DNA of 44,699 nucleotides from an uncultured Bacilli bacterium (GCA_944331935.1 CALVIV010000005.1:1-44699); one strand, 5' to 3'. Positions 8,903 to 18,007 are shown, counted from the stretch's first letter. The notes: generated from the sequence alone by a model not told the origin. A program made the numbers and translations.

Positions 8903-8931
8903 ATTATACCATATTACTTAAGAAATGTCAA
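8903..8931 (-). promoter_or_regulatory. Perfect consensus sigma-A promoter
   Basis: Minus strand TTGACA (8926-8931), 17-base spacer ending in TGG, TATAAT (8903-8908). Its -35 lies inside the 3' end of the Smr gene (stop at 8918). One of the two strongest promoters in the window, driving the two unknown envelope proteins. Confidence 0.85.
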
Positions 8932-9175
8932 ATTTTAGTCTCACCAAAGTACAACCTGGGTTCATAAAATCTAGTTTATATTCTAACACACGTCTATCTT
9001 TTTTTAAATAGTCATTTATAGCATTTCTTAAAATACCTTTACCAATACCATGAATAATAACAATATATTCATTTCTAAGTTGATAGCACTCATCTATAAA
9101 CTCTTTTACTTTAAAAATTGCATATTCCCTATCCATGCCATGTAAATCAATGCTAGGATAACTAGATAGTATCAA
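8918..9175 (-). CDS. Stand-alone Smr-domain protein
   Basis: 85 residues comprising almost only an Smr domain, the fold found at the C-terminus of MutS2 and in small nicking or RNA/DNA-binding proteins. The two hallmark motifs are present: DLHG near residue 10 and HGIGKG near 42, followed by LRNAINDYL. It probably starts at TTG (9175), with AGAAGAG six to seven bases upstream, and overlaps the end of the kinase gene by 14 bases, suggesting coupled translation. The substrate cannot be told from sequence. Confidence 0.8.
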   Translation of the reverse strand: MILSSYPSIDLHGMDREYAIFKVKEFIDECYQLRNEYIVIIHGIGKGILRNAINDYLKKDRRVLEYKLDFMNPGCTLVRLKFDIS

Positions 9176-10064
9176 TTAAATCTCTTCTTTCTAAAACAGC
9201 ATCTAACTTAGGCATAGAAAAACGTCCACCTACCCTTAAAGTTGATAAAGCACCTGTTAAATTTGCTAATTTACATGTATCTTCTAAAGAATATCCATGT
9301 GTTATAAAGTAAGTAAAAGCTCCATGGAATATATCTCCTGCACCAGTTGTATCAACTGATTTAACTTTAATACTAGGTATTAATTTATAAGTATCTCCTA
9401 TCTTAGTAAAACATCCTTTATCTTCCAAAGTAATCACTACTATATTATGAAAATCACTAGCTAATTTATCATGTATTTTAATAAGACTGTCTATACTTTC
9501 ATCATATTCTAATTTAGTATAGTCTAAAGCAAAGTTTTTAGAACAAACAAGATAATCCACATATGGACATAAATTAACAGTTCCCGGTTTAAAACTACCA
9601 GCATCTATTATTTTAACAGCAGATTTATTATTAAGAAGAACCTTCTTACTCATTTCTTCCTCTTCACCATCTACTAAAATAACATCATAGTTATTATCAT
9701 TAGAAATACTACATTTAGGTACAGTCTCATCTTGACTAGTCAAAATCGTTCTACTAGCATTAGTAGAATTCGCCATAATAAAACTAAGCATCGTATCAAA
9801 ATTAGAAACCATCTCTAAATATGTAGTATCAACACCTACAGTTTTAAATTCAGCTTTAATCATTTCTCCATAAAAATCTTTACCCACTACTCCTTGGAAA
9901 GACACATCACATCCCCACAAAGCTAACAAATAACCGGCATTACTAGCAGGCCCTCCTCCACAATCTATATGTTTTTTTACTCTTTGTTTAGTATTTTCTA
10001 TTGGAAACTTATCTAATCTAAAAGTAATATCATAAGAAGCATGTCCTATTGTTAAATATTTCAT
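9162..10064 (-). CDS. PfkB/ribokinase-family sugar or nucleoside kinase
   Basis: About 300 residues with the full ribokinase fold. The N-terminal GGGPASNAG substrate-binding signature is near residue 36, and the C-terminal DTTGAGDIFHGAF signature carries the catalytic Asp and anion hole. It phosphorylates a hydroxymethyl group of a sugar or nucleoside using ATP; the substrate cannot be assigned. The start at 10064 (MKYLTIG) is supported by GGTGAT seven bases upstream; longer TTG, GTG and ATG starts sit inside that RBS. Extended -10 TGGTATACT lies at 10084-10092. It is followed by the overlapping Smr gene. Confidence 0.85.
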   Translation of the reverse strand: MKYLTIGHASYDITFRLDKFPIENTKQRVKKHIDCGGGPASNAGYLLALWGCDVSFQGVVGKDFYGEMIKAEFKTVGVDTTYLEMVSNFDTMLSFIMANSTNASRTILTSQDETVPKCSISNDNNYDVILVDGEEEEMSKKVLLNNKSAVKIIDAGSFKPGTVNLCPYVDYLVCSKNFALDYTKLEYDESIDSLIKIHDKLASDFHNIVVITLEDKGCFTKIGDTYKLIPSIKVKSVDTTGAGDIFHGAFTYFITHGYSLEDTCKLANLTGALSTLRVGGRFSMPKLDAVLERRDLIDTI

Positions 10065-10083
10065 ATCATTCATCACCAATATT

Positions 10084-10092
10084 AGTATACCA
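10084..10092 (-). promoter_or_regulatory. Extended -10 promoter of the kinase-Smr operon
   Basis: TGGTATACT on the minus strand, 20 bases before the kinase start codon; no clear -35. Confidence 0.45.
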
Positions 10093-10144
10093 GTATTTTA
10101 TTAAAAAATATAGAAAAAGAAAGGACTATAATGTAAATATCTGT

Positions 10145-10150
10145 TATAAT
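10145..10150 (+). promoter_or_regulatory. -10 element for the 10174 gene
   Basis: TATAAT on the plus strand, 24 bases before the ATG. The -35 region (around 10122) is poor. Confidence 0.4.
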
Positions 10151-10173
10151 TAAAAAGAAAGGCTGTGATATTA

Positions 10174-10812
10174 ATGAAAAAGAAAGAAAAACAAAAATTA
10201 ACTAAGAAACAAATTATTATACTTATAATAGTTACAATTGTCTTGGAAATATTATGTTATGCTATTTCAACAGAGATAACTAAGTCAATAATTGATCATA
10301 GAACAATGGAAGAAAAATATCAGAATGAAGACTTTAGTGATTTAACAGAGCTTGATACTATAAGTGATATTTCATTACAAGATTTTATAAATAATTTTAA
10401 TGAAATTAGTGATGATGAGATTGATATAAACAATATTATTGATAATGTAGTTACAATAAAGGATACAGAAATAGAATTTAATTTAAAGGATGATAATAAT
10501 ATAAATATTATAAGTATTAACTTTGATAATAAAAGTAATGATATAAAAGATTTAATTAATGATATGATAAGATCTAGCAATGATGAAATAACAGAAGAAA
10601 CAGCAGATTTAATTTATGATAGAGTCTTTGAAACTTTAGGAAATACAAAAGATGAAAATAGTAGAACATCAGAGTTTTTCCAATATCAAGGTTTAGAATT
10701 CAGTCTAAAAGAATATAAAGATAGTGATTATAAGTACAGTTTTAGGATAGGAAGAATAGTAGAAGAAGAAAGTAATAATACAGAAGACAATCAAACAAAT
10801 GAAGAAGAGTGA
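10174..10812 (+). CDS. Unknown membrane-anchored acidic protein
   Basis: About 212 residues. A strongly basic N-terminus (KKKEKQKLTKKQ) is followed by one hydrophobic segment at about 15-35 and a long Asp/Asn/Ile/Glu-rich extracytoplasmic region with an acidic tail. I chose ATG 10174, with AAAGG eleven bases upstream, over the GTG at 10165, which is too close to that RBS. It stands alone between the divergent kinase and the convergent surface gene A, and shares a bidirectional terminator with A. No family recognised. Confidence 0.6.
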   Translation: MKKKEKQKLTKKQIIILIIVTIVLEILCYAISTEITKSIIDHRTMEEKYQNEDFSDLTELDTISDISLQDFINNFNEISDDEIDINNIIDNVVTIKDTEIEFNLKDDNNINIISINFDNKSNDIKDLINDMIRSSNDEITEETADLIYDRVFETLGNTKDENSRTSEFFQYQGLEFSLKEYKDSDYKYSFRIGRIVEEESNNTEDNQTNEEE

Positions 10813-10835
10813 TGGACAAAAAATTCATCACTCTT
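10805..10835. terminator. Convergent hairpin terminator
   Basis: AAGAGTGATG (10805-10814) pairs with CATCACTCTT (10826-10835) around an 11-base loop, between the stop codons of the 10174 gene and surface gene A. The T-runs are short on both sides. Confidence 0.55.
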
Positions 10836-10837
10836 TA

Positions 10838-12676
10838 CTATTGTAAGGCAATTTCAAATGGATTTTCTCTAGTTCCATCACCAGATGTTATAATAACATT
10901 TGATTTTAGGTTTAAGGATGGTTTAATACCCCGCATAATCAGACCAGGTGTATTAACGGCTATATCACTTGTATTGCTAACATTACATACATTAGGATTA
11001 AATGGTGTTAACAACCAATAATATGCATTATTACCACTTTTATTAAATTGCCCTGACATTAACTCTCCTATCCTTAATAGTCCTACTTTAGATTCTGTAC
11101 TTGTTGTATATCCAGTCATATCAGTATCTGTGTATTTGGCTAGTTTATATGAAGTACCATTTCCTACTATTCCTAAATACCAAGTACTACTTTCTTCTAT
11201 TATATCACTATAACTGCTATCTATATAATTTATTAAATATTCTCCATTTAAAAATGTACCTATTGTATTTGTACTTGAATATATTAGATTTCCAAAAGTA
11301 ATTGTTTTAAAAGTCCCCGAGTCTTTTAAAGGTTCGGCACTAGTTATTTTTGTTCCTATTCCGTTTTCATGGCTTACTATTCTATATAAATTATTTTCAT
11401 CATTTCCAAATCTTATGTATTCTCCACTATATCTTGTATTTAATAGTGTTCCAGATAGATTGGTATCATTGTCTCCTTCTAGACGATATGGATTATCTTC
11501 TGTTCCAGTTCCCGATACTATTTTTATCTCACTTCTTAAAATTATTGCAGGACGTATGCCATAGGAATTTGAAGAACTACGATTACGTAAATAACCATTG
11601 TAATCCAAAATATTTATATTAGACACATTGTATGGGGTCAATGTCCAAAAATAAAGATTATTATTTAAATAACTATAGACGTTACCATTATTACTAGATT
11701 GATATTCATATATATTAATTAACCCCACAGGATCTTCTACAATGTTAGTACCATTAGGTCTTGTTACACTGCCTAATTCTGCAGTACTTTCTGTGGCATC
11801 CCACTTTGCATCTGTCACTATAAAGTTTTCATAATCTCTTAAGTTACCAAGAAAGCCATCGACACTGGTATCGTTTAACCACTCTTCCATATAACTTCCT
11901 GCAAAGGAACTACTATCATCATCATAGGATATTGCACTTATATCCCATTGTGTTACTAATTTAACAGTCTTCTCTTCATTATTAATAAGCACCGCTCTCC
12001 ATAATTTACCAGAGTACCATATATAGTTATTAGGGTCAGTTCCTGTGATAAAGGTATCGACTCCATCATCATACTTATTTTCTCCAGGTATATTTTCAAG
12101 TAATACAGCTCCTGCTTCCTTCGCTCTTTCTTGAGATACTTCTACTCTTAACTTACCACTAAATACTTGCCCAGAATAGTTTCCATCTACCTCATCTGTT
12201 ATCCAAAGATTTAAACTATATGCGTTAGTTCCTCCTCCTTCTATAGTTCCAGAGTCTAACACTCTATTTGAATTAGATCCTGTTCTAGTAAGTAAAGTTG
12301 CACCACTATTCTTTCCATTTTTATTTAGATTATATTTTAAAAACATATCATCTATTCTTGTATCTGTATCACCAATAGTATTATCATCTAAGTAAATAGT
12401 ATAATCTACAGCATTATTTCCATTATTTCTTAATTCAAATGTTGATGGTGTTAAATTCATACCATCTTCATCACTTATTCCTATAGCATTATCCAAAGTT
12501 ATTCCTTCACTTGTTTCATTTAATACTAGTTCTAATTCTCCTACCTTTACTATTTGATCTGATCCATCTAATCTAGTAGAAAAGTAAGCATAACTTATCG
12601 TAAGTACTAAAATCAATATTATGAATATACTTATTACTAAAGTAATTATCTTCTTGTTTTTATTATCTTTTTTCAT
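10838..12676 (-). CDS. Surface protein A: SipW-type signal plus tandem DUF6273-like domains
   Basis: 612 residues. A basic start and hydrophobic segment (about 8-30) end in the ISYAYFST motif of SipW-cognate signal peptides. A TasA/CalY-like beta region (about 34-190) follows. Two copies of a DUF6273-like domain come next: domain 1 (about 195-400) has WYSGKLWRA, WTLTPY and GIRPA; domain 2 (about 405-612) has TWYLGIVG, YWLLTPF and GIKPSLNLKS. The 30 residues between each LTPY and RPx block differ sharply between domains and paralogues, as expected for an exposed binding loop. It is the second gene of an operon, 13 bases after B, and shares a perfect 310-bp block with B. Function unknown; a displayed ligand-binding protein is inference. 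Confidence 0.7.
   Translation of the reverse strand: MKKDNKNKKIITLVISIFIILILVLTISYAYFSTRLDGSDQIVKVGELELVLNETSEGITLDNAIGISDEDGMNLTPSTFELRNNGNNAVDYTIYLDDNTIGDTDTRIDDMFLKYNLNKNGKNSGATLLTRTGSNSNRVLDSGTIEGGGTNAYSLNLWITDEVDGNYSGQVFSGKLRVEVSQERAKEAGAVLLENIPGENKYDDGVDTFITGTDPNNYIWYSGKLWRAVLINNEEKTVKLVTQWDISAISYDDDSSSFAGSYMEEWLNDTSVDGFLGNLRDYENFIVTDAKWDATESTAELGSVTRPNGTNIVEDPVGLINIYEYQSSNNGNVYSYLNNNLYFWTLTPYNVSNINILDYNGYLRNRSSSNSYGIRPAIILRSEIKIVSGTGTEDNPYRLEGDNDTNLSGTLLNTRYSGEYIRFGNDENNLYRIVSHENGIGTKITSAEPLKDSGTFKTITFGNLIYSSTNTIGTFLNGEYLINYIDSSYSDIIEESSTWYLGIVGNGTSYKLAKYTDTDMTGYTTSTESKVGLLRIGELMSGQFNKSGNNAYYWLLTPFNPNVCNVSNTSDIAVNTPGLIMRGIKPSLNLKSNVIITSGDGTRENPFEIALQ
12210..12519 (-). repeat. 310-bp exact duplicate, copy in gene A
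   Basis: Identical base for base by eye to 14080-14389 in gene B. It covers the TasA-like region after the signal segment. Flanking sequence on both sides diverges at once. Confidence 0.85.
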
Positions 12677-12689
12677 TATTTACTCCTTT

Positions 12690-14546
12690 CTACTCTACTA
12701 AAGCAATTTCAAATGGATCTTCTTTTGTACCTGTTCCTGATGATATAATAACATTTGATTTAAGATTTAAAGCAGGCTTAACGGCATATGAATTTGTAGG
12801 CAACGAATAAAGAGTACGAGCATTCTGACTTAAATAATTAGTTTCGGACGATGAAGAAGCCGTTAATGTCCAGTAAGACATTCCTCGAGTATTATTAACT
12901 ACATCAAATTGACCTAGCATTAATTCGCCTAATCTTAACAAACCTACTTTTGCTTCTGTACTTGTAGTATATCCTGACATAGTAGTATCTGTATATTTGG
13001 CTAGTTTATATGAAGTTCCTCTTCCGACAACTCCAAGATACCAAGTATTATTTTCTTCTATCATTTTCCTATATTCACTATTTACATAATTTATTAAGTA
13101 ATCTCCATTCAAGAAAGTACCTATTATATTTGCACTTGAATAATTAACATCTTCTCCAAAAGCCATATTTTTAAAATTACCATTTTCTTTTAAAGGTTCA
13201 GCACTAGTTATTTTTGTTAAGCCTTCCGTCTCATGACTTACTATTCTATATAAATTGTTTTCTCCAGTTCCAAATCTTATATATTCTCCACTATATCTGG
13301 TATTAAACTTAGTTCCAGACAAATCTTGATCACAATCTCTATACAACCTATAAGGTTCATCTTTAGTACCTTTACCGCCTTGAATTGTTATAATATCTTT
13401 CAAAACAATTGTTGGTCTTATTCCAAACGAACTAGATAAAGAAAAATAACTATCATAACCTCCATCTGCACCAATACTAACCATATTCTTTGAGTTATAG
13501 GGAGTTAAAGTTACCCAGTCAGCTTTATTATTTAAATAACAGTCTTTGTAATTTTCACCTTTATAACTGGATTGATATTCATATATATTAAGTAAACCAA
13601 CTGCATTTTCTACTATAGATGCACCATTTGGCCTTGTTATATTGCCTAAGCCTCGATTATCCATAGTTGCGTCCCACTTAGCATCTGTTACAATAAAATT
13701 CTTATAATCTCTTAAATTACCTAAGAAACCATCTACACTGGTATCATTTAACCATTCCTCCATATAACTACCATCAAAAGCACTACTATCATTATCATAT
13801 GGAATAGCACTTATATTCCACTGTGTTACTAATTTAACTGTCTTTGCTTCATTATTAACTGATACCGCTCGCCATAATTTACCACTGTACCAAATATAGT
13901 TATCTGGATTTTCTCCTGTTATAAATGTATCTTCTCCATCATCATACTGATTTTCTTCTGATATATTTGCTAACAATGTTTCTGAAACTGTTGGTCTTTC
14001 TTGACTAACCTCTACTCTTAATTTACCACTAAATACTTGACCTGAGTAATTACCATCCACTTCATCTGTTATCCATAAGTTTAAACTATATGCGTTAGTT
14101 CCTCCTCCTTCTATAGTTCCAGAGTCTAACACTCTATTTGAATTAGATCCTGTTCTAGTAAGTAAAGTTGCACCACTATTCTTTCCATTTTTATTTAGAT
14201 TATATTTTAAAAACATATCATCTATTCTTGTATCTGTATCACCAATAGTATTATCATCTAAGTAAATAGTATAATCTACAGCATTATTTCCATTATTTCT
14301 TAATTCAAATGTTGATGGTGTTAAATTCATACCATCTTCATCACTTATTCCTATAGCATTATCCAAAGTTATTCCTTCACTTGTTTCATCTAAAACAAGT
14401 TCTAATTCTCCTACCTTTACTATTTGATCTGATCCATTTAACTTAGTAGAAAAGTAAGCATAGCTTATCGTAAGTACTAAGATTAATATTATTAATATAC
14501 TTATTACTAAAGTAATTATTTTTTTCTTCTTATTATCTTTCTCCAT
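12690..14546 (-). CDS. Surface protein B: SipW-type signal plus tandem DUF6273-like domains
   Basis: 618 residues, same architecture as A: hydrophobic signal to about residue 30 with ISYAYFST, a TasA-like region, then two DUF6273-like domains. The first has WYSGKLWRAV, VTLTPY and GIRPT; the second has TWYLGVVG, YWTLTAS and VKPALNLKS. The signal and TasA-like part is nearly identical to A, while the variable loops of both domains are different. RBS AAGGAG. It leads the B-A operon from a promoter at 14611-14639 that shares an unusual sequence block with the promoter of surface gene E. It probably acts at the cell surface or in the matrix; its ligand is unknown. Confidence 0.7.
   Translation of the reverse strand: MEKDNKKKKIITLVISILIILILVLTISYAYFSTKLNGSDQIVKVGELELVLDETSEGITLDNAIGISDEDGMNLTPSTFELRNNGNNAVDYTIYLDDNTIGDTDTRIDDMFLKYNLNKNGKNSGATLLTRTGSNSNRVLDSGTIEGGGTNAYSLNLWITDEVDGNYSGQVFSGKLRVEVSQERPTVSETLLANISEENQYDDGEDTFITGENPDNYIWYSGKLWRAVSVNNEAKTVKLVTQWNISAIPYDNDSSAFDGSYMEEWLNDTSVDGFLGNLRDYKNFIVTDAKWDATMDNRGLGNITRPNGASIVENAVGLLNIYEYQSSYKGENYKDCYLNNKADWVTLTPYNSKNMVSIGADGGYDSYFSLSSSFGIRPTIVLKDIITIQGGKGTKDEPYRLYRDCDQDLSGTKFNTRYSGEYIRFGTGENNLYRIVSHETEGLTKITSAEPLKENGNFKNMAFGEDVNYSSANIIGTFLNGDYLINYVNSEYRKMIEENNTWYLGVVGRGTSYKLAKYTDTTMSGYTTSTEAKVGLLRLGELMLGQFDVVNNTRGMSYWTLTASSSSETNYLSQNARTLYSLPTNSYAVKPALNLKSNVIISSGTGTKEDPFEIALVE
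14080..14389 (-). repeat. 310-bp exact duplicate, copy in gene B
   Basis: Partner of 12210-12519. Third-codon positions are also identical, so the copies were homogenised recently. Confidence 0.85.
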
Positions 14547-14610
14547 AGTTAGACTCCTTATTAGTTAGAATGGCCATATATTAGTTTTACCATTCTATTA
14601 TCTAATAAAA

Positions 14611-14639
14611 ATATTACCACATAGAGCCCTGTAAATCAA
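14611..14639 (-). promoter_or_regulatory. Promoter of surface operon B-A with shared box
   Basis: Minus strand TTGATT (14634-14639), 17-base spacer, TAATAT (14611-14616). The spacer and -10 contain CTCTATGTG-G-TAATATTTT, nearly the same as the promoter of surface gene E (35452-35480). Confidence 0.6.
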
Positions 14640-14650
14640 TTGTAGAAAAG

Positions 14651-14678
14651 AAAAAAACAATAACAACTAGTTACTGTT
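14651..14678 (-). terminator. Terminator of efp
   Basis: AACAGTAAC pairs with GTTATTGTT (one G-U), followed by TTTTTT on the minus strand, just after the efp stop. Confidence 0.7.
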
Positions 14679-14688
14679 TTACATTTTT

Positions 14689-15246
14689 TTAAGCACGAGA
14701 CACATATTTGCCATCTTTAGTACTTACTAAGATATCTTCATCTTGTTTAATAAATAATGGCACTTGAATAGTCATACCTGTCTCTAACTCAGCATTTTTC
14801 ATCGCACCGCTTGAAGTATTACCTTTAACAGCATCTTCTGTCTTAACTACTTTCATAACTACTTTATCTGGTAAAGATAATCCTAACATCTCTCCTTCAA
14901 AGAAAGTAATCTCAACTTCTAAGTTCTCTTTTAAATACTTAGCATCTTCTCCTATAACACTTTTATCAAGTTCTATTTGTTCATAGTCTGACATACTCAT
15001 GAAGTAATAAGTATCTCCCATACTATATAAGAATTGCATTGTCTTCTTAGAGATATGAGCAGTTTCTACTTTAACTCCTGCATTAAATGTTTTCTCTACA
15101 ATAGAACCTGTTCTTAAGTTTTTCATCTTAGCTTTTACTATAGCAGCACCTTTACCTGGTTTAACATGTTGACTTTCAATTATAGTATAGATTCCTCCCT
15201 CAAATTGAATAGTCATACCTGGTTTAAAATCATTAGAATTAACCAT
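14689..15246 (-). CDS. efp: Translation elongation factor P
   Basis: 185 residues, the normal length. Relieves ribosome stalling at polyproline by binding between the P and E sites. The KOW-like N-terminal domain carries the modifiable loop KPGKGAA with Lys32 at the tip, followed by the two OB-fold domains; the C-terminal signature is recognisable in KNAELETGMTIQVPLFI. RBS AAAGGAG eight bases before ATG. It lies downstream of rpmG, separated by a hairpin. A lysine at position 32 fits the Bacillus-type or unmodified class rather than the arginine-rhamnosylated class. Confidence 0.95.
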   Translation of the reverse strand: MVNSNDFKPGMTIQFEGGIYTIIESQHVKPGKGAAIVKAKMKNLRTGSIVEKTFNAGVKVETAHISKKTMQFLYSMGDTYYFMSMSDYEQIELDKSVIGEDAKYLKENLEVEITFFEGEMLGLSLPDKVVMKVVKTEDAVKGNTSSGAMKNAELETGMTIQVPLFIKQDEDILVSTKDGKYVSRA

Positions 15247-15274
15247 TTTACTTACTCCTTTCTTATAGACTTAA

Positions 15275-15295
15275 AACAGTCATTAAATGACTGTT
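15275..15295 (-). terminator. Hairpin between rpmG and efp
   Basis: Near-perfect palindrome with arms AACAGTCA and TGACTGTT. The following minus-strand sequence TTAAG is a poor U-run, so it may be a weak terminator or processing hairpin that adjusts efp relative to rpmG. Confidence 0.45.
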
Positions 15296-15301
15296 ATATT
15301 A

Positions 15302-15469
15302 CTATTTCTTCTCTTTATGAGTTGTGTGTTTACCACAGAATTTACAATACTTACTAATCTCCATTCTTCCTGGAGTATTATTTACATTTTTTTCTTCTCT
15401 ATAATTCTCATTACCACAAACTGAGCATACAAAAGTCTTCTTTTGTCTATGTCCAAGCTTTTTTGCCAT
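15302..15469 (-). CDS. rpmG: 50S ribosomal protein L33
   Basis: 55 residues. It begins MAKKLGHRQKKTFVC and carries two CxxC knuckles (CSVC and CKFC) of the zinc-binding C+ form of L33, ending in a basic HTTHKEKK tail. RBS GGAGG lies eight bases before the ATG, and it has its own promoter at 15497-15525. The zinc-binding form suggests a zinc-replete lineage; paralogues without Cys, if any, lie elsewhere. Confidence 0.92.
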   Translation of the reverse strand: MAKKLGHRQKKTFVCSVCGNENYREEKNVNNTPGRMEISKYCKFCGKHTTHKEKK

Positions 15470-15496
15470 AAGTTATCCCTCCTTTTTTCTTTAGTA

Positions 15497-15525
15497 ATTT
15501 TACCAAATATTTTAAAAAGTATCAA
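15497..15525 (-). promoter_or_regulatory. Promoter of rpmG
   Basis: Minus strand TTGATA (15520-15525), 17-base spacer ending TGG, TAAAAT (15497-15502). It begins at the tig stop codon. Confidence 0.65.
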
Positions 15526-16812
15526 CTATTTATTTAATTCTTTTAATAATTCAATAGTTTTTCTCATCTCTTGATCATATTGAACCATCTCAATACCACC
15601 AAATTGATTTAAGAAATCATCTAGTTCCATATTATAACGTTCAGCAAGACGTTTAGCTTCTTCCATAGCTTCATCTTCACTTACTTCAATCTTTTCCATA
15701 TTCATAATCTCTTCAAGCATTAAACGATATAATACGTTTTGATAAGCTTCTTTTTCAAGTTGATCTCTTAAGTCTTTTTCAGTAGATTTAGTAACTTGAT
15801 AATATAAATCTAAACTAATTCCTTGCATAGCCATTTGTTGTTCTGTTCTTCTAAGTAGTCTATCTACTTCTTCATTAACCATCTCTTCTGGAATATCAAC
15901 TTCTACATTCTTAGATACTTCTTCAAGTAGTTTATCGATATATTTATTTTCTTCTTCCATATCTTTATTAGCTTTTATATTAGCTTCTACTTCTTTTCTA
16001 AGGCTTTCTTCATCATTAACACCTTCAATACCAAGGTCAAAGAAGAAGTCTTCATCTAATTCTCTTTTTTCTTTAGTTTTAATTTCATGTACTTTTACTT
16101 TAAAGGTAACTTCTTGTCCCTTTAGAGACTCTTCCATATAATCATCAGGGAATGTTACTTTAATATCTTTCTCATCACCTGACTTCATACCAATTAATTG
16201 TTCTTCAAAACCAGGAATAAAAGTACCACTACCTATTTCTAGGGAATAGTTTTCTTCTTTACCACCATCAAAAGGCTCTCCATCTTTAAATCCTTCAAAG
16301 TCAATAACGGCAACATCACCGTTTTCAACTTTACCGTTTTCATCTTTATTAACTAATTCTTCATATCTTTCAAGTAAATAATCTATTTCATGGTCTATTT
16401 CTTCTTTAGTTACTTTAACTTCGTTAGGTTTAACTCCTAAATCTCTATATTTTTTAATCTTAACTTCTGGTTTAGTTATAATTTTGAATGTAAATGTAAC
16501 ACTATTTTCATCTAAACTCTTTAAATTAGGCTCAGGTTGTACAACTGGTACTAAATCATTATCTTTTAAAGCTTTAGTATAAGCATCTTGAATTACTAAG
16601 TCTGCTGCATCTAATAAATAGTTTTGTCCAAACTTCTTATCATAGATATTCTTAGGACATTTACCTTTTCTAAAACCATCTACTTCAACTTTTTTAATTC
16701 TATCTTTAAAAGCCTTATCAACAGCATCAGCCCACTCTTTTCCTTCTACTTTTATTTCAATATTATGATAATTTTTCTTATTTGTTTCTTTTTTAGTTTC
16801 TTTTTTTTCCAT
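15526..16812 (-). CDS. tig: Trigger factor
   Basis: 428 residues. Ribosome-bound chaperone with peptidyl-prolyl isomerase activity. The N-terminal tail-docking signature is GFRKGKCPK at about 47-55. The FKBP-type domain spans about 160-245 (GDVAVIDFEGFKDGEPF, then GSGTFIPGFEEQLIGM). The helical C-terminal arms complete the protein. A Lys/Glu-rich extension of about 14 residues precedes the usual start; ATG 16812 has GGAGGAAG upstream, so the extension is probably real. It has its own promoter at 16837-16865. It is not followed by clpP/clpX as in many relatives. Confidence 0.95.
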   Translation of the reverse strand: MEKKETKKETNKKNYHNIEIKVEGKEWADAVDKAFKDRIKKVEVDGFRKGKCPKNIYDKKFGQNYLLDAADLVIQDAYTKALKDNDLVPVVQPEPNLKSLDENSVTFTFKIITKPEVKIKKYRDLGVKPNEVKVTKEEIDHEIDYLLERYEELVNKDENGKVENGDVAVIDFEGFKDGEPFDGGKEENYSLEIGSGTFIPGFEEQLIGMKSGDEKDIKVTFPDDYMEESLKGQEVTFKVKVHEIKTKEKRELDEDFFFDLGIEGVNDEESLRKEVEANIKANKDMEEENKYIDKLLEEVSKNVEVDIPEEMVNEEVDRLLRRTEQQMAMQGISLDLYYQVTKSTEKDLRDQLEKEAYQNVLYRLMLEEIMNMEKIEVSEDEAMEEAKRLAERYNMELDDFLNQFGGIEMVQYDQEMRKTIELLKELNK

Positions 16813-16836
16813 ATTTCTTCCTCCAATACGTTTCTT

Positions 16837-16865
16837 ATTATATCTGATAAAATCAAGTTTTTCAA
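16837..16865 (-). promoter_or_regulatory. Promoter of tig
   Basis: Minus strand TTGAAA (16860-16865), 17-base spacer, TATAAT (16837-16842). Confidence 0.75.
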
Positions 16866-16951
16866 CAATAAATGCCTAACTTTTCCATAAAAAGTGCAAA
16901 ATAGAAAGAGGCTTCTAAAGTTTCCCTGGTTTTAATCATAATTGATATACC

Positions 16952-16980
16952 GTAAATAGCTATCAGTGCTAGTTATTTAC
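16952..16980. terminator. Hairpin after queA
   Basis: GTAAATAGCTA (16952-16962) and TAGTTATTTAC (16970-16980) form an 11-base-pair stem directly after the queA stop. On the minus strand one pair is A-C and no U-run follows, so termination strength is doubtful. Confidence 0.35.
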
Positions 16981-16981
16981 A

Positions 16982-18007
16982 TCATTTTATAAACATAGCA
17001 TCTCCAAAGGAGAAGAATCTATATTTTTCTTTAACGGCAATGTTATAAGCATTTAAGATATTATCTTTCCCTGCTATAGCAGATACTAACATAATAAGAG
17101 TTGATTTAGGTAAATGAAAATTAGTAATAAGGCCATCTATACTCTTAACTTCTTTACCTGGATAAATAAAGATATCAGTAAAGCCACTATCTTCTCTAAA
17201 CTCTCCAAACTTTTGATATATTGTCTCCAATGTTCTAGTAGAAGTTGTTCCAACAGCAATTATTCTTTTACCATTTTCTCTTGTTTTATTTAAAGTATCG
17301 GCAACACTTTTACTTAAAGAATAAAACTCACTATGCATCTTATGTTTAGTAACATCTTCTACTTTAACAGGTCTAAACGTACCAAGTCCAACATGAAGAG
17401 TTAGATATACGATATTTATACCTTTCTCTTTTATTTTTTCAAGTAACTCTTTCGTAAAATGAAGTCCTGCAGTAGGAGCAGCAGCACTACCTACTTCTTT
17501 AGCATACACCGTCTGATATCTATCTTTATCTTCTAGTTTTTCATGAATATATGGTGGTAGTGGCATAGTACCAAGTTTATCTAATAGTTCATAGAATATT
17601 CCTTCATAACTTGCCTCAAATACTCTAATACCTTCATCTTTAACTTCAGTACATGTTAACTTTAATAACCCCTCACCAAAAGATACAACATCACCTACAT
17701 GAATACGTCTAGCAGGTTTAACTAAAGTCTCCCAAGTATCACCTTCAACATTCTTTAATAATAGAACTTCTATAACGGCTTTAGTACTCATCTTTTCACC
17801 AATTAATCTAGCAGGTAGGACTTTAGTATCATTTAAAACTAAAGTGTCCCCTGGATTAAGATAATCTATAATATCATAGAAATGTTTATGTTCAATTTCT
17901 CCTGTTTTCTTATCAAGCACCATAAGCCTTGAAGCATCTCTTTGTTTTATTGGTGTCTGAGCGATTAACTCTTCTGGTAAATTATAATCAAATTCTTCTA
18001 ATTTCAT
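16982..18007 (-). CDS. queA: S-adenosylmethionine:tRNA ribosyltransferase-isomerase
   Basis: 341 residues. Converts preQ1-modified tRNA to epoxyqueuosine tRNA, using the ribosyl group of SAM, in queuosine biosynthesis. Typical QueA blocks are seen: [21 protein letters not shown] at the N-terminus, [30 protein letters not shown] and [10 protein letters not shown]. The start at 18007 has GGGGG seven bases upstream and overlaps the preceding unknown gene by 20 bases. It belongs to the yebC-ruvA-ruvB-queA run; tgt, often next, is not here. Confidence 0.95.
   Translation of the reverse strand: MKLEEFDYNLPEELIAQTPIKQRDASRLMVLDKKTGEIEHKHFYDIIDYLNPGDTLVLNDTKVLPARLIGEKMSTKAVIEVLLLKNVEGDTWETLVKPARRIHVGDVVSFGEGLLKLTCTEVKDEGIRVFEASYEGIFYELLDKLGTMPLPPYIHEKLEDKDRYQTVYAKEVGSAAAPTAGLHFTKELLEKIKEKGINIVYLTLHVGLGTFRPVKVEDVTKHKMHSEFYSLSKSVADTLNKTRENGKRIIAVGTTSTRTLETIYQKFGEFREDSGFTDIFIYPGKEVKSIDGLITNFHLPKSTLIMLVSAIAGKDNILNAYNIAVKEKYRFFSFGDAMFIK

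Noticed and set aside
16812-16982. preQ1 riboswitch near queA
   Set aside because: This stretch is downstream of queA, not upstream, and shows no preQ1 aptamer pattern; it holds the tig promoter and a plain hairpin.
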